Positions 36,364 through 48,171 of a DNA stretch of 64,000 nt are shown here, piece after piece; position 1 is the stretch's first letter, and each line of letters opens with the position of its first letter. A program made the translations under genes and the position numbers. The notes under the pieces were generated by a model, which saw only the letters and a list, made by a program, of their open reading frames with translations, did no database searches and was not told the origin of the DNA. The stretch comes from Zingiber officinale (Eukaryota; Streptophyta; Magnoliopsida; Zingiberales; Zingiberaceae). The DNA is taken from NCBI RefSeq assembly GCF_018446385.1, contig NC_055996.1:128636532-128700531 (forward strand), written 5' to 3'.

Positions 36364-37189
36364 TTTTCACTCCGATATGTTCATTTAGATGACCTCCTAT
36401 TGAAACCATTTCATTTGGCGAAATATTTTATAATATTTCATCTCAGTCATCTCAAAATCTTAATTTGATAGCTTCTTCTAATCCTACTTGCGGTGTATTT
36501 ACACTACTTATGTTCATAGTTTTTTCGCTATTATTATCTTAAGGGTTATAATTCTATCTTATTTTCTAATTATTCCTATAGCTTCATCATTTAACGAACT
36601 CTCTATAATAGTACCCACTTCATTTCTTATTTTACTCTTTCCTATGTATCACAACTTGAAATCTAAGTTCTCTATCACTTTTGCCTCTTCACCTATCTAT
36701 CTTATCTCTTGTACATACAAAATATTAATTATTCTCCTAATTATCGTATCTACTAGTTTCATTGATTTACTAGTGAGGGTTCCTATGTTCCATGTTCTAA
36801 ATCTTAGATTATTAGTTTTTCTATCATATTGTTCTTATCCAACTATGGTGTTAGAACTCTTACCTATTTAACATTACATCCAAGTTCTCCTGGAGATATA
36901 GCGATCCTTGTCGATAAGTTATAGTAAGACATTGCAATGTGAACTCTTGCATATTTAGTACTACACTCAAGTTCTGAAGATGTAGCAACTCTTGCCAAGA
37001 CGTTACAATTAGACACTGCGATGCGTTCCTTATGGGGAACAACCTAGCATTAGCATAATAGTTTAATGGATCCATTCATTAAATATTTGCCATAGTTTTA
37101 ACGTTGGCTGACAACCTAACGCAACCGTCCTCCTTTATCTGGATCTGGGTTTGAGACCAACCATGACTAGTTTGTCATACATAGAGTCA
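36364..37189 (-). pseudogene. RTE-type LINE fragment 4: AP-endonuclease and 5' end
   Basis: The minus-strand translation near 36830-36400 gives FRTWNIGTLTSKSMKLVDT, YVQEIR, then TPQVGLEEAIKL and VSIGGHLNEHIG. These match the order of the apurinic-endonuclease-type domain at the N-terminus of plant RTE proteins (WNIGTLT, LQE, YAPQVG, GDLN/GHV). Several stops are present, and the GDxN Asp is His here. The 5' leader runs to about 37189. Confidence 0.8.
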
Positions 37190-37405
37190 TAAAATTTCAA
37201 GAATAAATAATAATATTATTTTTTGCATGCACGTACAATTAGGTTAAATGAAGAAGATACGAAGTTTAAAGGAAAGTAGCATAAATCAAAGTAGTTTAAA
37301 TTAGGCTCTCTATTTTAATTTCATGCACCACCACTGAGTAACAATAAAGCCTAACTAATTTCCCAGGCAAGGCACTCAAGTAGCTCCCAAGTACCAATAA
37401 TTCTA

Positions 37406-37690
37406 AGGTTCGGATCTTCTATCCCAATATCTCTCTGTCCCCTTGTCCCAGTAGCTAAACGACAGCCAAAAAATTTAAAACCTCTCCTTGTTTTAAGTGA
37501 AATTTTAAAATTTTTTCCTCCCTCCTAGAACAACTTCGACACTCCATCAGCTTTCTTCCCAGTTTGGATCTCCTCCCTTTGTTGACTTCTCTTCCCCTCC
37601 CTTTGTCGACTCCAGTAGCTCCTACTTCGTTGACTCCAACTTCCGACTCCAGTTCCAGAATCTCATTGGTACCCTTAAAGGATGATTTCA
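37406..37690 (+). repeat. Left terminal inverted repeat of the MULE
   Basis: Shares with the right end, in inverted order, GGATCTTCT, CAATATCTCT, ATGTCCCC-like, CCTAGAACAACTTC, CTCCATC, GTCGACTCCAG and GTTGACTC blocks. Divergence indicates an old insertion. Confidence 0.8.
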
Positions 37691-37895
37691 CTCAACAATG
37701 ATAAGGTTAATGTTGTCGAATGTTGCATTGTTTTTATGGTTTGCTTGTTGTACGACAAAACTATGATAGGAAATGGTTATGGATTTAGATTTTCAAAATG
37801 TCATGTTTTTCATATGAGTTTGTTGGGTTTTTAGTTATTTGTTGCAATCAAGAATTCACACTTCTTGTTTTTTTTTCAAGATCAAAGTAATTATC

Positions 37896-40800
37896 ATGGA
37901 GGATGAATCTATGAGTTTATTGTCGGTTGAATTTTGAAGCAAATGAAGACTGTTGGAATTTTGAAGCAAACAAAGATCGTTGGGATGATGAAGGTAATAG
38001 GAATCATATTGAGACTATATTGAACTTTATATAGCTTGAATTTAGTATAGTTTGATTGAATATTTGCATTGTTGATTGGATTTTTTACATTGTTTGATTG
38101 ATTTTAAAGGTTTGAACAATGAAAAAGATATGAAGAATTCTCACTCATCTATCACAGAAGAATGGATGTAAAAAATGAGTATGGAATTTAAGATAGAAGA
38201 TGATGCCTATGAATTATATTTGAAATATGCTAAACAATAGGGTTGTAAATGAGTCGAGCCGAACCGAGCTTTGGGGTGTTCAAGCTTATTTGATAAGGTA
38301 GTCGAGCTAAGTCGAGCCGAGCTTAAAATGAACCAAGCCTTTGAAATGATTATTCAAGCTTGGATTGATTTATTTTTTATGGGCTTGAGTTTGTTTGAAA
38401 CTTGGCTTGAGTTTGGTTCGTTTAGATGTTATCGAGCTCTCAATTCAAACTTGGCTTGAGCTTGGTTTGAGCTTATTTCGTTTAAATGTTATCGAACTCT
38501 CAATTCAACCTTGTTTAATTGTTAAAACTTTTAGTTGTTTGATTGATTATTGAGCTTGATAATTCAAACTTATTTATTTATTTTATTATATTTTATTATT
38601 TATTTAGCATATTGATAAGAGTTTTATTAATGAATATGATTCATAAACATTGTTCACAAACGTTGTTCATGAATATTATTTACGAACGTTAACGAGATGA
38701 ACACATATGTGTTCAAGTTTGTTTGTTTAGTTTAATGAATTGTTCAAGCTTGTTTGTTTAATTGATCTTATATATATTGAACGAACATAAACAAACTCTT
38801 ACAAAATCGAACACCAAGCTTGTTGACGAACGTTTGGTTCATTTATAGCCCTACTGAACAAGTTGAATTTGGAATAAAACTAAAAACCACAATGATAAAT
38901 CAGGTAGATTAGTTGATAGGATTTTTTGTTATACTATGCAAGGTAAAAGGGAAAAGGACAAATGAGATATTTGTGTGAAATTAAGTTGTCCTGAAACAAG
39001 GTTTGGTTGTGAGGCTAAAATGAAGGTCAGTTATCGAAAAAATGGCAATTTTAGTGTGTGCAATTTGTTAAAAAACATAACCATTATCTTTCAAGTTCAA
39101 ACAAAACTCACCTCTACACATGTCATAGAAATATATCTTCTTCTATAACGATATAGATTGAGATGACATGTGATGTGAGAATCCCCCCAAAAGCATCTTA
39201 TGATCTTATGGTGAGACAAGTTGGTGGGAAGGAGAATTTAAATTTTATTTCTGAAGATTACAAAAACTACTTGTGATCCAAAAGAACAAGAAATATGAGA
39301 GTTGGGGATGCAGGAGGTGCATTGGAATATTTATAGAAAATACAGTCGATGATCCTATTTTTTTAATGCTATTCAAGTTTATGACGATGATTTGATAACT
39401 AATATTTTTTACTCTGAAGCTAAGATGAGAGTTGATTATGATAATTTTATAGATGTTATTTGCTTTGACACAACCTACAAGAAAAACAATGAATGTCATC
39501 CAATTGTGTTGTTTGTAGGTGTTAATCATCATAAGCAATCCATAATTTTTGGTGCAACTTTATTATATGATGAAATCCCTTAAACATTTAAGTGGTTGTT
39601 TAATACATTTACCAGATCTGTGTGAGAAAAAATAAACAACTATTCTTAAAGATTAAGATGTAGTAATGACAAAGGCTTTAACTTCCAGATGACTTGAAAC
39701 ACATTATTGTTTATGTATTTGGCACATTTATCAGAATGCCGCAATACATTTGAGTGAAGTTTTTTTCTCAATTCAAGGAGTTTACTAAAAAATTTGCCTC
39801 ATTATATATAATTTTGATAGAGAGGGAGATTTTATTTCAGCTTGGAATATGATGTTGATCAAGTATGCACTTGAAGACAATGATTGATTGAGACGTTTGT
39901 TTGCATAAAGGAAAAATGAGCTTTAGTATATGGACCACAAATATTTTGTGTGGATATGATTACAACCCAAAGAAGTGAGAGCATGAATAGTACGCCACTT
40001 ATCAACACAAGCTTTTAGACTTTTTCAATCACTTCCAAAGATTGATTGATGATCGTCAATATAAGGAGTTAAAAGCTTATTTTAGATCAAATTCAAGTGT
40101 TCCATGTTTATTGTATCCAATTGAAATTTTAAAGCATGCAAATTGCATTTATACTCCTGAGGCATACAAGTGTTTTGAACAAGAGTGATACAAATCTCAT
40201 TATTCTAGTGTAGAAATTTGTGAGGATGTTGAATTACATATAAAATATAAAGTTACTTCTCACAAAAAGAGTTATCATCATATAGTTACACTTGATTTAT
40301 CATGTGAAAAAATTATGTAGCTGTAGCGATAGAAAATATGAATTTGCTGAGATTTTATGTTCTCATAATTTGAAAATATTTACGATGAAAAATATCATGA
40401 AGATCCTAAGTGAGTATATATTGAAATGGTGGACACGAAAAGTAAAAGATGGATACGTTGGCGTTAATGATTCAATTGCAAACAAATGTAGTTTGGATCC
40501 AAAATACTTCACAATATATAATATAAAGAATTGTGTGGGTTGTATGTTTAATTGGTTACCAAGGTGAGGAGAGGGAAGACACTTACAAGTTTGTTAAAGA
40601 TGGTTTGTTGAGTATGTTTAAAATGGTGGATGAGAGGTTACAAGTTAATGAACCAACTGTCCGACACTCAACGATGAGTCAAGAAGCTGGTCAATTAGTC
40701 CAATATCTATATGGCATAACAAGGCTTTTGAATGAATGAGAGTTCGAAATTGGCGAAGGAAACTCTCTTGGAGTCAAAGGAATTAAAACGAAGAAGAAAA

Positions 40801-40910
40801 TAGTTTCAGGTAAGAAGTTGCAAGGTGACTTAGATAAGATTTCAAGGAAAAAGAAAGCAGTGAGGAAAATCAACAAAACTTCAACAATTGTTAAGGTTTC
40901 GTCCTTACTA
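37896..40910 (+). pseudogene. Broken FAR1/FHY3-like MULE transposase
   Basis: It begins MEDESMSLLSVEF at 37896. A FAR1 DNA-binding domain is split by the MITE: SMEFKIEDDAYELYLKYAKQ ends at 38237, then VEFGIK and ETRFGCEAKMKVSYRKNG follow at 38862-39060. A transposase core follows with DYDNFIDVICFDTTYKKN and LFVGVNHHKQSIIFG (39430-39570), then WHIYQN- and AWNMML-like remnants. A SWIM zinc finger CSCSDRKYEFAEILCSH lies at about 40316-40370. Stops (for example YDEIP*) and frameshifts make it non-functional. The family includes both MULE transposases and the domesticated light-signalling factors FAR1/FHY3. Here the inverted ends show it is the transposon form. Confidence 0.85.
38238..38853. mobile_element. 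hAT-type MITE, copy 2, inside the transposase gene
   Basis: A 616-bp relative of the element at 8334, with ends TAGGGTTGTAAAT and ATTTATAGCCCTA and an 8-bp duplication CTAAACAA / CTGAACAA (38230-38237, 38854-38861; 7 of 8). It interrupts the FAR1 DNA-binding exon. Confidence 0.85.
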
Positions 40911-41088
40911 AAGTGTTGTATATTTGAATTTATTTTTTGTGGTTAGATTTGAAAAAGCATATAGAATTAAATCATTCAATTTTTTTGTATAACATAGTAT
41001 AGAAGATCATTATGAAAGTACGACCAACATGGCCAATGTAGAATGTCAACAGATAATCAATCAAGTTAAGGACTATTTTAATATGTTA

Positions 41089-41814
41089 TGATCCTGTCCG
41101 AATCGCTGAACCAAGGGACACTGGGCACGCGGCACGCTCCCAATCGTTGGAGTGAACTTCCGGCTAGTCGAACGAAGCTCCGGCGATCCTGCACAAAAGT
41201 CTAGCCGGGAAGGGTTCCCGGCGACGACCCTCCGACGCTCAAGTCAGGTAAGTGGTGGAGAAAGTGGCTGCCAAATTTGTATTATGCGTACCTTCGGCGA
41301 AGTAATAGCCTCTTTATATAGGATGGAGAAGGAACTGATGCACGTCTACCGAGGCGCGTACGTGTCAGCAGCCCATACCATGGTATGCACTTGTCAGAGA
41401 GCTTACCTGACACCATGCTGCCACAGTCGAGCATGTTCTTTGATGTGACGGCAGGACCACCCGTTGTCAGACTAGAAGTATGGCATAGCCATACGACTTG
41501 ACGGCTGTCAGCAGATATCCCCGTCTTTTACCCACCGTCTGACTGGGGTGCCCGGCCCGCCGAGCGGGCGATGAACGTCGTCCGGACGAGCTTGATTCTT
41601 TGCGCCGTCCGGGCGGCACTTCCTTCCGCTCGGTCCTTACGCACTGTTTTATTTGAGCGTCGGAACCCTGGTCCCTACCAGGGTGCCTTTTACTATCAGA
41701 TTTCCCTTTCTTCTGAGTCCGGTCGGCTTGCCCTTTTCCGGCGAACCACTAGATCCTTTGACCTACCCTCAGCGTTGACTCCTTATGGGATTCCGGATTT
41801 TTACTACCGGATCA
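41089..41814 (-). repeat. 3' LTR of the Tat element (726 bp)
   Basis: Plus-strand ends are TGATCCTGTCC and TACCGGATCA. It carries one fewer GCGGCAC unit near 41128 than the other LTR. Confidence 0.93.
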
Positions 41815-42470
41815 CTTGCCTTCCTATCGAGTCTAGTCGAAGGAGGCAATGTCCGACTGACTGGACCGCCGATCTGTCGAACAATGATCATTGCCTTAGG
41901 CCGCTCGGCCATGCATAAGGATGCTCCTCCGAGCGGCGATATCTGTCCGTTCGGCGATACTTTGTCCGTGCCTTGTATTTTCTTGGAATCGATGTCCGTT
42001 GTTCTCCCACACTACCCATCACGTGCTCTGCGCACGGTAAGAGGAGCTCATTAAATGCGGCTAGTAACCGGCTGACACGTGGCGACCGTGCATTTGTCAG
42101 AGTATGGCGGTTGCGTCACTTCCGATGGGACAGCCGCCGTTTGAAACGGACGATCCGATGACAACCTCGATATCGACGACCTGGATCGGACGGTGGAGAT
42201 CGTTTCCGGGCGGCGATATAAGACCCTTGACTCCGTTTCCGCCGCATTTCGTCTTCTTCGTTTCCAGATTCCTGTCACTCCTCCCTTCGCCGGCGACTTC
42301 GTGCTCAGATTTTCCGACGATCGCTCGGCAACTTCCGATCATCTCCCGCGTTTGTAAGATCCTTTTTCTCGCTCCAGACGCATTCCTCTTTCTGTTAATC
42401 ATCCTTGTCAGTCGGTTTTCTCCCATCGCTTGAACCATTTTCTTCTATCCTGCATTCTGGCCTTTCGATC

Positions 42471-44644
42471 ATGACCAGTACCTCGCAGTCAACCGGCGGT
42501 GTTCCGGGTCTTTGGTACTCGAACATGGAAAGTCGGTTCGACGAGGAAGACGCCATGCGACTTACTCGAGCATATGACCTACCGACCGACCATGAAATAG
42601 TGTTAGCCACGCCTTCCGATCGGCCTAATGATCCTCCGTCCGGCACTGTTGTCTTCTTTCGTGATCAATTCCTGGCCGGACTACGTTTTCCTCCTCACAA
42701 ATTCTTCTTAGAAGTTTGCAACTATTTCCGCATTCCGCTCGGCCAAGTAGTTCCCAATTCTATTAGATTGCTGAGCGGAGTGGTAGTTTTGTTCAAACTG
42801 AACGGCATTCCCTTAACCCCAAAAATCTTCCACTACTTCTACTATCCCAAGCAAGCCGAGTGGGGCACCTTTGTTTTCCAATCTAGGATAGGCTTCGTCC
42901 TTTTCGATAATATGCCGAGCTCCAACAAACACTGGAAGGAGCATTTTTTCTACATACGCTTTCCCGAGCGGCCCACTTTCCGCACCAAGTGGCAAACGAC
43001 TATGCCTGCGCAACCGGAGCTCGGCAAGTTTAGAGGTGACGCAGACTATCTCCACGCAGCCGAACAGCTAGTCGGTCAGCGCTATCACATTGACAAGATG
43101 CTTCTCCCAGGAGTAATGCATATATTCGGCTTGTCTTCTACACCAGCCGATCTGCCTTGTAGCATGAGTAAGCTTCCCTATCTCCCCCTTTATTTTGTTC
43201 TAACTGATTTATTCTCTGCTTCTGCAGCTGAGGTCATGTGGAAGGCCAGAGCCACCGAGAAGCTCAAACTGAAGGCCGCTCGGATTGAGGCGGTGACGAG
43301 CAAGGAGGCCGCCGAATGGAGTCTTGCTCCGGCTGATCCGGCCGGCGAAGAAGGTGAGGGGACGCCAACGGTCCCAGAAGCCCCGGACGCCCCCGCCCCT
43401 CCTGATGAGGCCATGGGCAATACAGAACCTGCGAGTGAAGCTGAAGTAGAGGGCCATTCGGCCGATGATGTGCCGCTGCGCACTCGGAAACGCCGGCGAC
43501 CGGAATCCGCACCTGCCTCTACACTTGGTGAGCCGCAACCTGAGCAGGGTGTAGATGCGCAGGTGCTGTCCGGAACAGTTTCCGTCGAGAGTACCCCTAC
43601 CCCTCAGGATTCTCCGAGGGCCAGCTTGGAAGTTCCGCCGTCCGGCCCTTCGATGACTCGACGACGTCTCAGGCGTTTAGGCGAGCTACCCACCTCTTCT
43701 GCTGGCGGGCCATCTCAGAGCGGGCCGAGCGGCCAGAATCTACTTAAAACCGTTCTGCGCCTCCCTTCAGAGGCGTACATGGCTGCCGCCGATCGGCCAG
43801 TGTTTCCTGAGCAGATGATCACCCTGACGGGTCCTCTCGCGCAAGCTTGGATAGATGCTCGGAGTCGTATAGCCAAGTTGACTCCCGGGCAGCTCGGCGA
43901 CAGCAACCTTCAATCAGCTACTGGGGTATGGCCCCTCCCCTTCCTTTCTCTCATATTTGAAGTTTTTAACCTGCTCGTGTTTGCTAGCAGAACTGGGTGG
44001 AGCAGATCGCCATTAGCGATCGGTTGGCCGAGCTGGAGGAGGAACTGAAGAAACAAAAAACGGCGGGGGATGCCAGGCAGTCGACGGCCGCTCTGGAGAA
44101 GGCCAAGAAATCGCTAGAAGCCGAGCGAAAACGAGCTGCTGATCTGGCGAGCAAGGTCGTTCGGCTCGAAGCAATGATTAAACAACGAGACAAGGAGATC
44201 CGGACGGTGACCACTCGGAAGCAACAGGCCATCAACGATATGGACCACATGAAGGTGGAGATCCGGGGGATGGAGCAACGCATCAAGGACCTCGACGCTC
44301 TGCTGGCCACCGAAAAAGAGAGCCGCTCGGCTGATCTCCAAAGATTCGATGGGGACTTGAAGGATCTCCAAGCTGCTAGCGACGCTGCCCACCCCGCGCT
44401 CAAAGAATATCAAGAGGGGGAGTCGGCCCGCTCGGACGAAGTGAGGAAGGCGTTCCTCCGCTCAGAAGACTTCGGAGAGAAGTTTACCGACAAGATATCC
44501 CTCACGTTCGAGGAGGCCATTAAGGCGGCGGTGGGCTATCTGAAGACCAAAGGTCATCTGCCTACCGAGCTGACCATCCCCGACGAGGACCTGGCGAGCG
44601 TGATGGACAACATCCCCGACGCTCTTTTTGATTTTGATGTGTGA
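42471..44644 (+). CDS. Antisense ORF of the Tat element ('putative gypsy type transposon' protein)
   Basis: Plus-strand gene lying between the integrase end and the 3' LTR, opposite to gag-pol. AUG at 42471 (MTSTSQSTGGVPGLWYS). Two short introns: 43168-43227 (60 nt, GTAAGC..CTGCAG, in frame so possibly optional) and 43926-43990 (65 nt, GTATGG..TAGCAG). Exons total 682 residues. Residues about 60-160 match the plant domain filed as putative gypsy-type transposon (FFRDQFLAGLRFP, NYFRIPLGQVVPNSIRLL, FYYPKQ). A Ser/Pro/Ala-rich region with an RTRKRRRP basic stretch follows, then a long coiled coil (LAELEEELKKQK onward). A TATA-like TATAAG is at 42217. Such antisense ORFs are known in Tat/Retand elements; their role is not established. 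No lesion was seen. Confidence 0.85.
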
Positions 44645-44937
44645 GGAGCGTTTCTGTTTAACTTCTTTTTGAATTCCCGCCGTTCGGCCCCGATTATCTG
44701 TGTAATGACCTTTTCGGCTTGCATATTAGACAATCTTCGGTTCCTTACTATTTTAGCGAGAAATTTTTCCCTCGTCCCAACTTTTAAGTGTTTCTTAAAA
44801 CTCTTCCGCTCGGCACCATTGATGGCGCTCGTTCACTTGTTCGCCTTTTTTAATTCTGATTAACCGTCTATTACTTCGCGCCTCGCCTCAAAGGGGTTTT
44901 TGCTGGATTTTCGCCTGGCTTCCCGCTCGGACATTTA
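44645..44937 (+). other. Spacer after the antisense ORF
   Basis: GC-rich retroelement DNA between the antisense stop codon and the tandem array. No domain was recognised. Confidence 0.4.
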
Positions 44938-45540
44938 TAGACGCCGGCTCGTCTCTCGATATTTATCGTCGGAGCTCGACGGCGCGGTTTTTATAGCCGG
45001 TCGGCGCGGCTCTCGATTTTTAACGACGGGGCTCGTCGACGCGTCCGCTCGGATTAATTATAGACGCCGGCTCGTCTCCCGCGAGATCTCGACGCTGCCC
45101 CTCGGCGCGGTTTTTATAGCCGGTCGGCGCGGCTCTCGATTTTTAACGACGGGGCTCGTCGACGCGTCCGCTCGGATTAATTATAGACGCCGGCTCGTCT
45201 CTCGATATTTATCGTCGGAGCTCGACGGCGCGGTTTTTATAGCCGGTCGGCGCGGCTCTCGATTTTTAACGACGGGGCTCGTCGACGCGTCCGCTCGGAT
45301 TAATTATAGACGCCGGCTCGTCTCTCGATATTTATCGTCGGAGCTCGACGGCGCGGTTTTTATAGCCGGTCGGCGCGGCTCTCGATTTTTAACGACGGGG
45401 CTCGTCGACGCGTCCGCGCGGAATATTTATAGACGCCGGCTCGTCTCTCGATATTTATCGTCGGAGCTCGACGGCGCGGTTTTTATAGCCGGTCGGCGCG
45501 GCTCTCGATTTTTAACGACGGGGCTCGTCGACGCGTCCCA
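44938..45540. repeat. 123-bp tandem repeat array, about 5 copies
   Basis: TAGACGCCGGCTCGTCTC recurs at 44938, 45061, 45184, 45307 and 45430, an exact 123-bp period. Each unit has internal half-repeats built on CTCGA, GGCGCGG and TTTTTA. The second unit has a variant segment (CGCGAGATCTCGACGCTGCC). As 123 is a multiple of 3 it reads as a 214-residue ORF, which I regard as incidental. Confidence 0.93.
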
Positions 45541-46155
45541 GTGAGACTACACACCTGGCCGAACGGCTCAGGCCTTCGTTCCAGGCAATAACCTCCCGCT
45601 ATCACCCTGATCAGCGCAGGGTTTTGGTTTTTCTTTCTGCCACCCTAGTATGCAGCCCGGCCGAATAGCTCGGGGTCTTCAAGTTCGAACGATGCTTATA
45701 TTCTATACGCAGCCCGGCCGAGCGGCCTGGGGTCTTCGAGTCCAAGCTCCCGGCTCGGATATGAACCTTACGGCCGAACGGTGAACCGTTCATCGGAGAA
45801 TGCTCAATGTGTTTTTATCTTTTTGCTTCCTGCATCGCAAGCATATAGGCGACGAAAAAGTATATACATTTATATTTAGCGCACCTGTCACCCAGCGCGG
45901 AGAACGTACTCCCGACCGAACGGCTCATGGTCTATTTCGTCGAGCATTTTGGCTCAGATAATTTACCTCCGTTCGAACGGTACGGGGCCCCCGATTTTCG
46001 AGCGCTTGGCTCGACCCATATACCTCCGGCCAAGCGGCACGGGGCCTTCGTTTTTTGATGATAATGCCTTATTTTCGCTCTTTTGACTTTTCATTTCTGC
46101 ATTTTCAGTAATCAGTCGAAAAATGTACACATGGTGATTCACAGTGATACACCTT
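45541..46155 (-). other. Tat element spacer with degenerate GC-rich motifs
   Basis: Imperfect repeats of CGGCCGAACGGCTC-type sequence occur with 'GGGTCTTCGAG' blocks, for example near 45660, 45715 and 46030. This is untranslated retroelement DNA downstream of the integrase stop. Confidence 0.5.
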
Positions 46156-48171
46156 TCACCCCGCCCGGTAAGGCTGGAGGTGGTTCGCACTCCACGGTTT
46201 ATCTAACTGCCGACCGTCTTCATCCTCCAGATAATACGCGCCCGAGCGGAGCTTTTCGATGATTTTGAAAGGACCTGCCCATGGAGCTTCAAGCTTGCCG
46301 ACGTCACCGACCGGCTTGATCTTCTTCCACACAAGATCGCCGACCTGGAATGATCGGGGAATGACGCGCCGGTTGTAGTTTTGCTTCATCCGCTGACGGT
46401 ATGCCATCAGCCGAACGGACGCCTTCGCCCTCTCCTCTTCTACCAAGTCCAGCTCCATGTTTCTTCGTTCGGCGTTGTCATCATCGTAGCTCTGGATCCG
46501 GGTTGACTCAACTCCAACTTCGACCGGAATGACAGCCTCACCGCCATATACCAAATGGAACGGTGTGACTCCTGTTCCTTCTTTCGGCGTCGTTCGGATG
46601 GCCCACAGGACGCTCGGCACTTCATCTGGCCAACTCCCTCCCAAATGGTCGAGCCGAGCGCGCAGAATACGAAGAATTTCCCGGTTGGCGACTTCAGCTT
46701 GACCGTTGCTCTGAGGATATGCCACGGATGTGAAATGTTGCTCAATGCCGTAGCTCTTGCACCAATCCTCTAACATCTTCCCTGTGAATTGCCGCCCGTT
46801 GTCAGACACTAGTCGGCGAGGGATGCCGAACCGGCAAATGATGCGGATGAATTTTTTAACCATTTGTTCAGTAATCTTTGCGAGCGGCTCGGCCTCCACC
46901 CACTTGGAGAAGTAATCCACCGCCACTAGTAAGAATTTCCTCTGCCCGGTCGCCATCGGAAATGGACCCACAATATCCATTCCCCATTGATCGAACGGAC
47001 ATGAGATGGTTGATGCCTTCATCTCCTCTGCCGGTCGGTGAGAGAAGTTGTGATACTTCTGGCATGAAAGGCAAGTAGATACTATCCGAGCGGCATCTGT
47101 TTGTAAAGTTGGCCAAAAGTATCCGGCTAAGAGGATCTTTTTGGCTAACGAGCGTCCTCCCGGATGACCTCCGCATGATCCTTGATGTACTTCCTGGAGG
47201 ATGTAAGATGAGTCCTCCGAGCTTACACATTTCAGCAGAGGACGCGAGAAAGCTTTCTTGTAAAGCTGATCTCCGATGAGTGTAAATCGACCGGCTCTTC
47301 TTCTGAGGAGCCGGGCTGCATATTCATCGGATGGTGTGGTGCCCGAACTGAGAAATTCTATAATAGGTGTCCTCCAGTCTCTTGGAAATGTGAGGCCTTG
47401 CATCCGGTCGACATGCGCCACCAGCAGCGTTTTTTCAATTGGTTGCTGAATGGCGACCGGTGTTATTGAGCTCGCGAGTTTGGCTAACTCATCGGCCGCC
47501 TGGTTCTCCGTTCGGGGAATCTTCTGAATAAGCACCTCTCGGAAAGTAGCTTTGAGTTTTTCAAAGGCCTCAGCGTATAGCTTAAGCCGAACACAGTTGA
47601 TTTCAAAGGTGCCGGAGAGTTGCTGAGCGGCTAACAGTGAATCCGAATAAAGTGTCACCCGACCGGCCCCCACATGCCGAGCGGCCTGCAATCCGGCTAT
47701 AAGGGCCTCGTACTCGGCTTCATTGTTAGTCGCTTTGTAATCTAGCCGGATGGATAAGTGCATCTTTTCCTCCTGAGGTGAGAGTAGTAATATTCCGATC
47801 CCACTTCCGAGCCGGGTGGAGGATCCATCCACATATATTCTCCACATAGCCTCCGGCTCTGGTCTTTGCACTTCGGTCACAAAATCAGCCAAGGATTGGG
47901 CTTTAATCGCCGAGCGGGGCTGATATTGGATGTCAAATTCACTTAATTCTGTCGTCCACTTGATAAGCCGTCCGGACGCTTCTGGATTCAACAGCACCCT
48001 TCCGAGTGGACTGTTCGTTCGGACAATGATGGTGTGAGCCAAGAAATACGGTCGAAGGCGCCGAGCGGCTAGAACCAAAGCTAAGGCCAACTTCTCGAGC
48101 CCAGTGTAACGAGATTCAGCGTCTTTTAAAATGTGGCTTAGAAAATACACCGGCTGCTCCTCGCCGCACAA
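46156..48171 (-). CDS. Tat pol, distal part: RNase H, second RNase H-like domain, integrase
   Basis: 671-residue ORF in a different frame from the upstream gag-pol ORF, overlapping it by 56 bp. It opens with the end of the RT-linked RNase H (QPVYFLSHILKDAESRY). A second RNase H-like domain follows with acidic residues in VDGSS (D115), NNEAEYEA (E151), SDS (D177) and ADELA (D227). The integrase has H329, H336, C367 and C370 of its zinc-binding part and the DDE residues in GMDIVGP (D399), SDNGRQF (D457) and GQAEVANRE (E493). The integrase C-terminus is complete. Two RNase H domains are a feature of the Tat clade. The break from the upstream ORF looks like one extra or missing base near 48165. 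Confidence 0.9.
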   Translation of the reverse strand: MCGEEQPVYFLSHILKDAESRYTGLEKLALALVLAARRLRPYFLAHTIIVRTNSPLGRVLLNPEASGRLIKWTTELSEFDIQYQPRSAIKAQSLADFVTEVQRPEPEAMWRIYVDGSSTRLGSGIGILLLSPQEEKMHLSIRLDYKATNNEAEYEALIAGLQAARHVGAGRVTLYSDSLLAAQQLSGTFEINCVRLKLYAEAFEKLKATFREVLIQKIPRTENQAADELAKLASSITPVAIQQPIEKTLLVAHVDRMQGLTFPRDWRTPIIEFLSSGTTPSDEYAARLLRRRAGRFTLIGDQLYKKAFSRPLLKCVSSEDSSYILQEVHQGSCGGHPGGRSLAKKILLAGYFWPTLQTDAARIVSTCLSCQKYHNFSHRPAEEMKASTISCPFDQWGMDIVGPFPMATGQRKFLLVAVDYFSKWVEAEPLAKITEQMVKKFIRIICRFGIPRRLVSDNGRQFTGKMLEDWCKSYGIEQHFTSVAYPQSNGQAEVANREILRILRARLDHLGGSWPDEVPSVLWAIRTTPKEGTGVTPFHLVYGGEAVIPVEVGVESTRIQSYDDDNAERRNMELDLVEEERAKASVRLMAYRQRMKQNYNRRVIPRSFQVGDLVWKKIKPVGDVGKLEAPWAGPFKIIEKLRSGAYYLEDEDGRQLDKPWSANHLQPYRAG

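Noticed and set aside
44938-45540. CRISPR-like array
   Set aside because: Units are contiguous with no unique spacers, in a plant retrotransposon.
44900-45544. 214-residue repetitive ORF as a repeat protein
   Set aside because: The frame stays open because the 123-bp unit is a multiple of three and lacks stops in this frame. It has no start context or domain and lies in a retroelement spacer.
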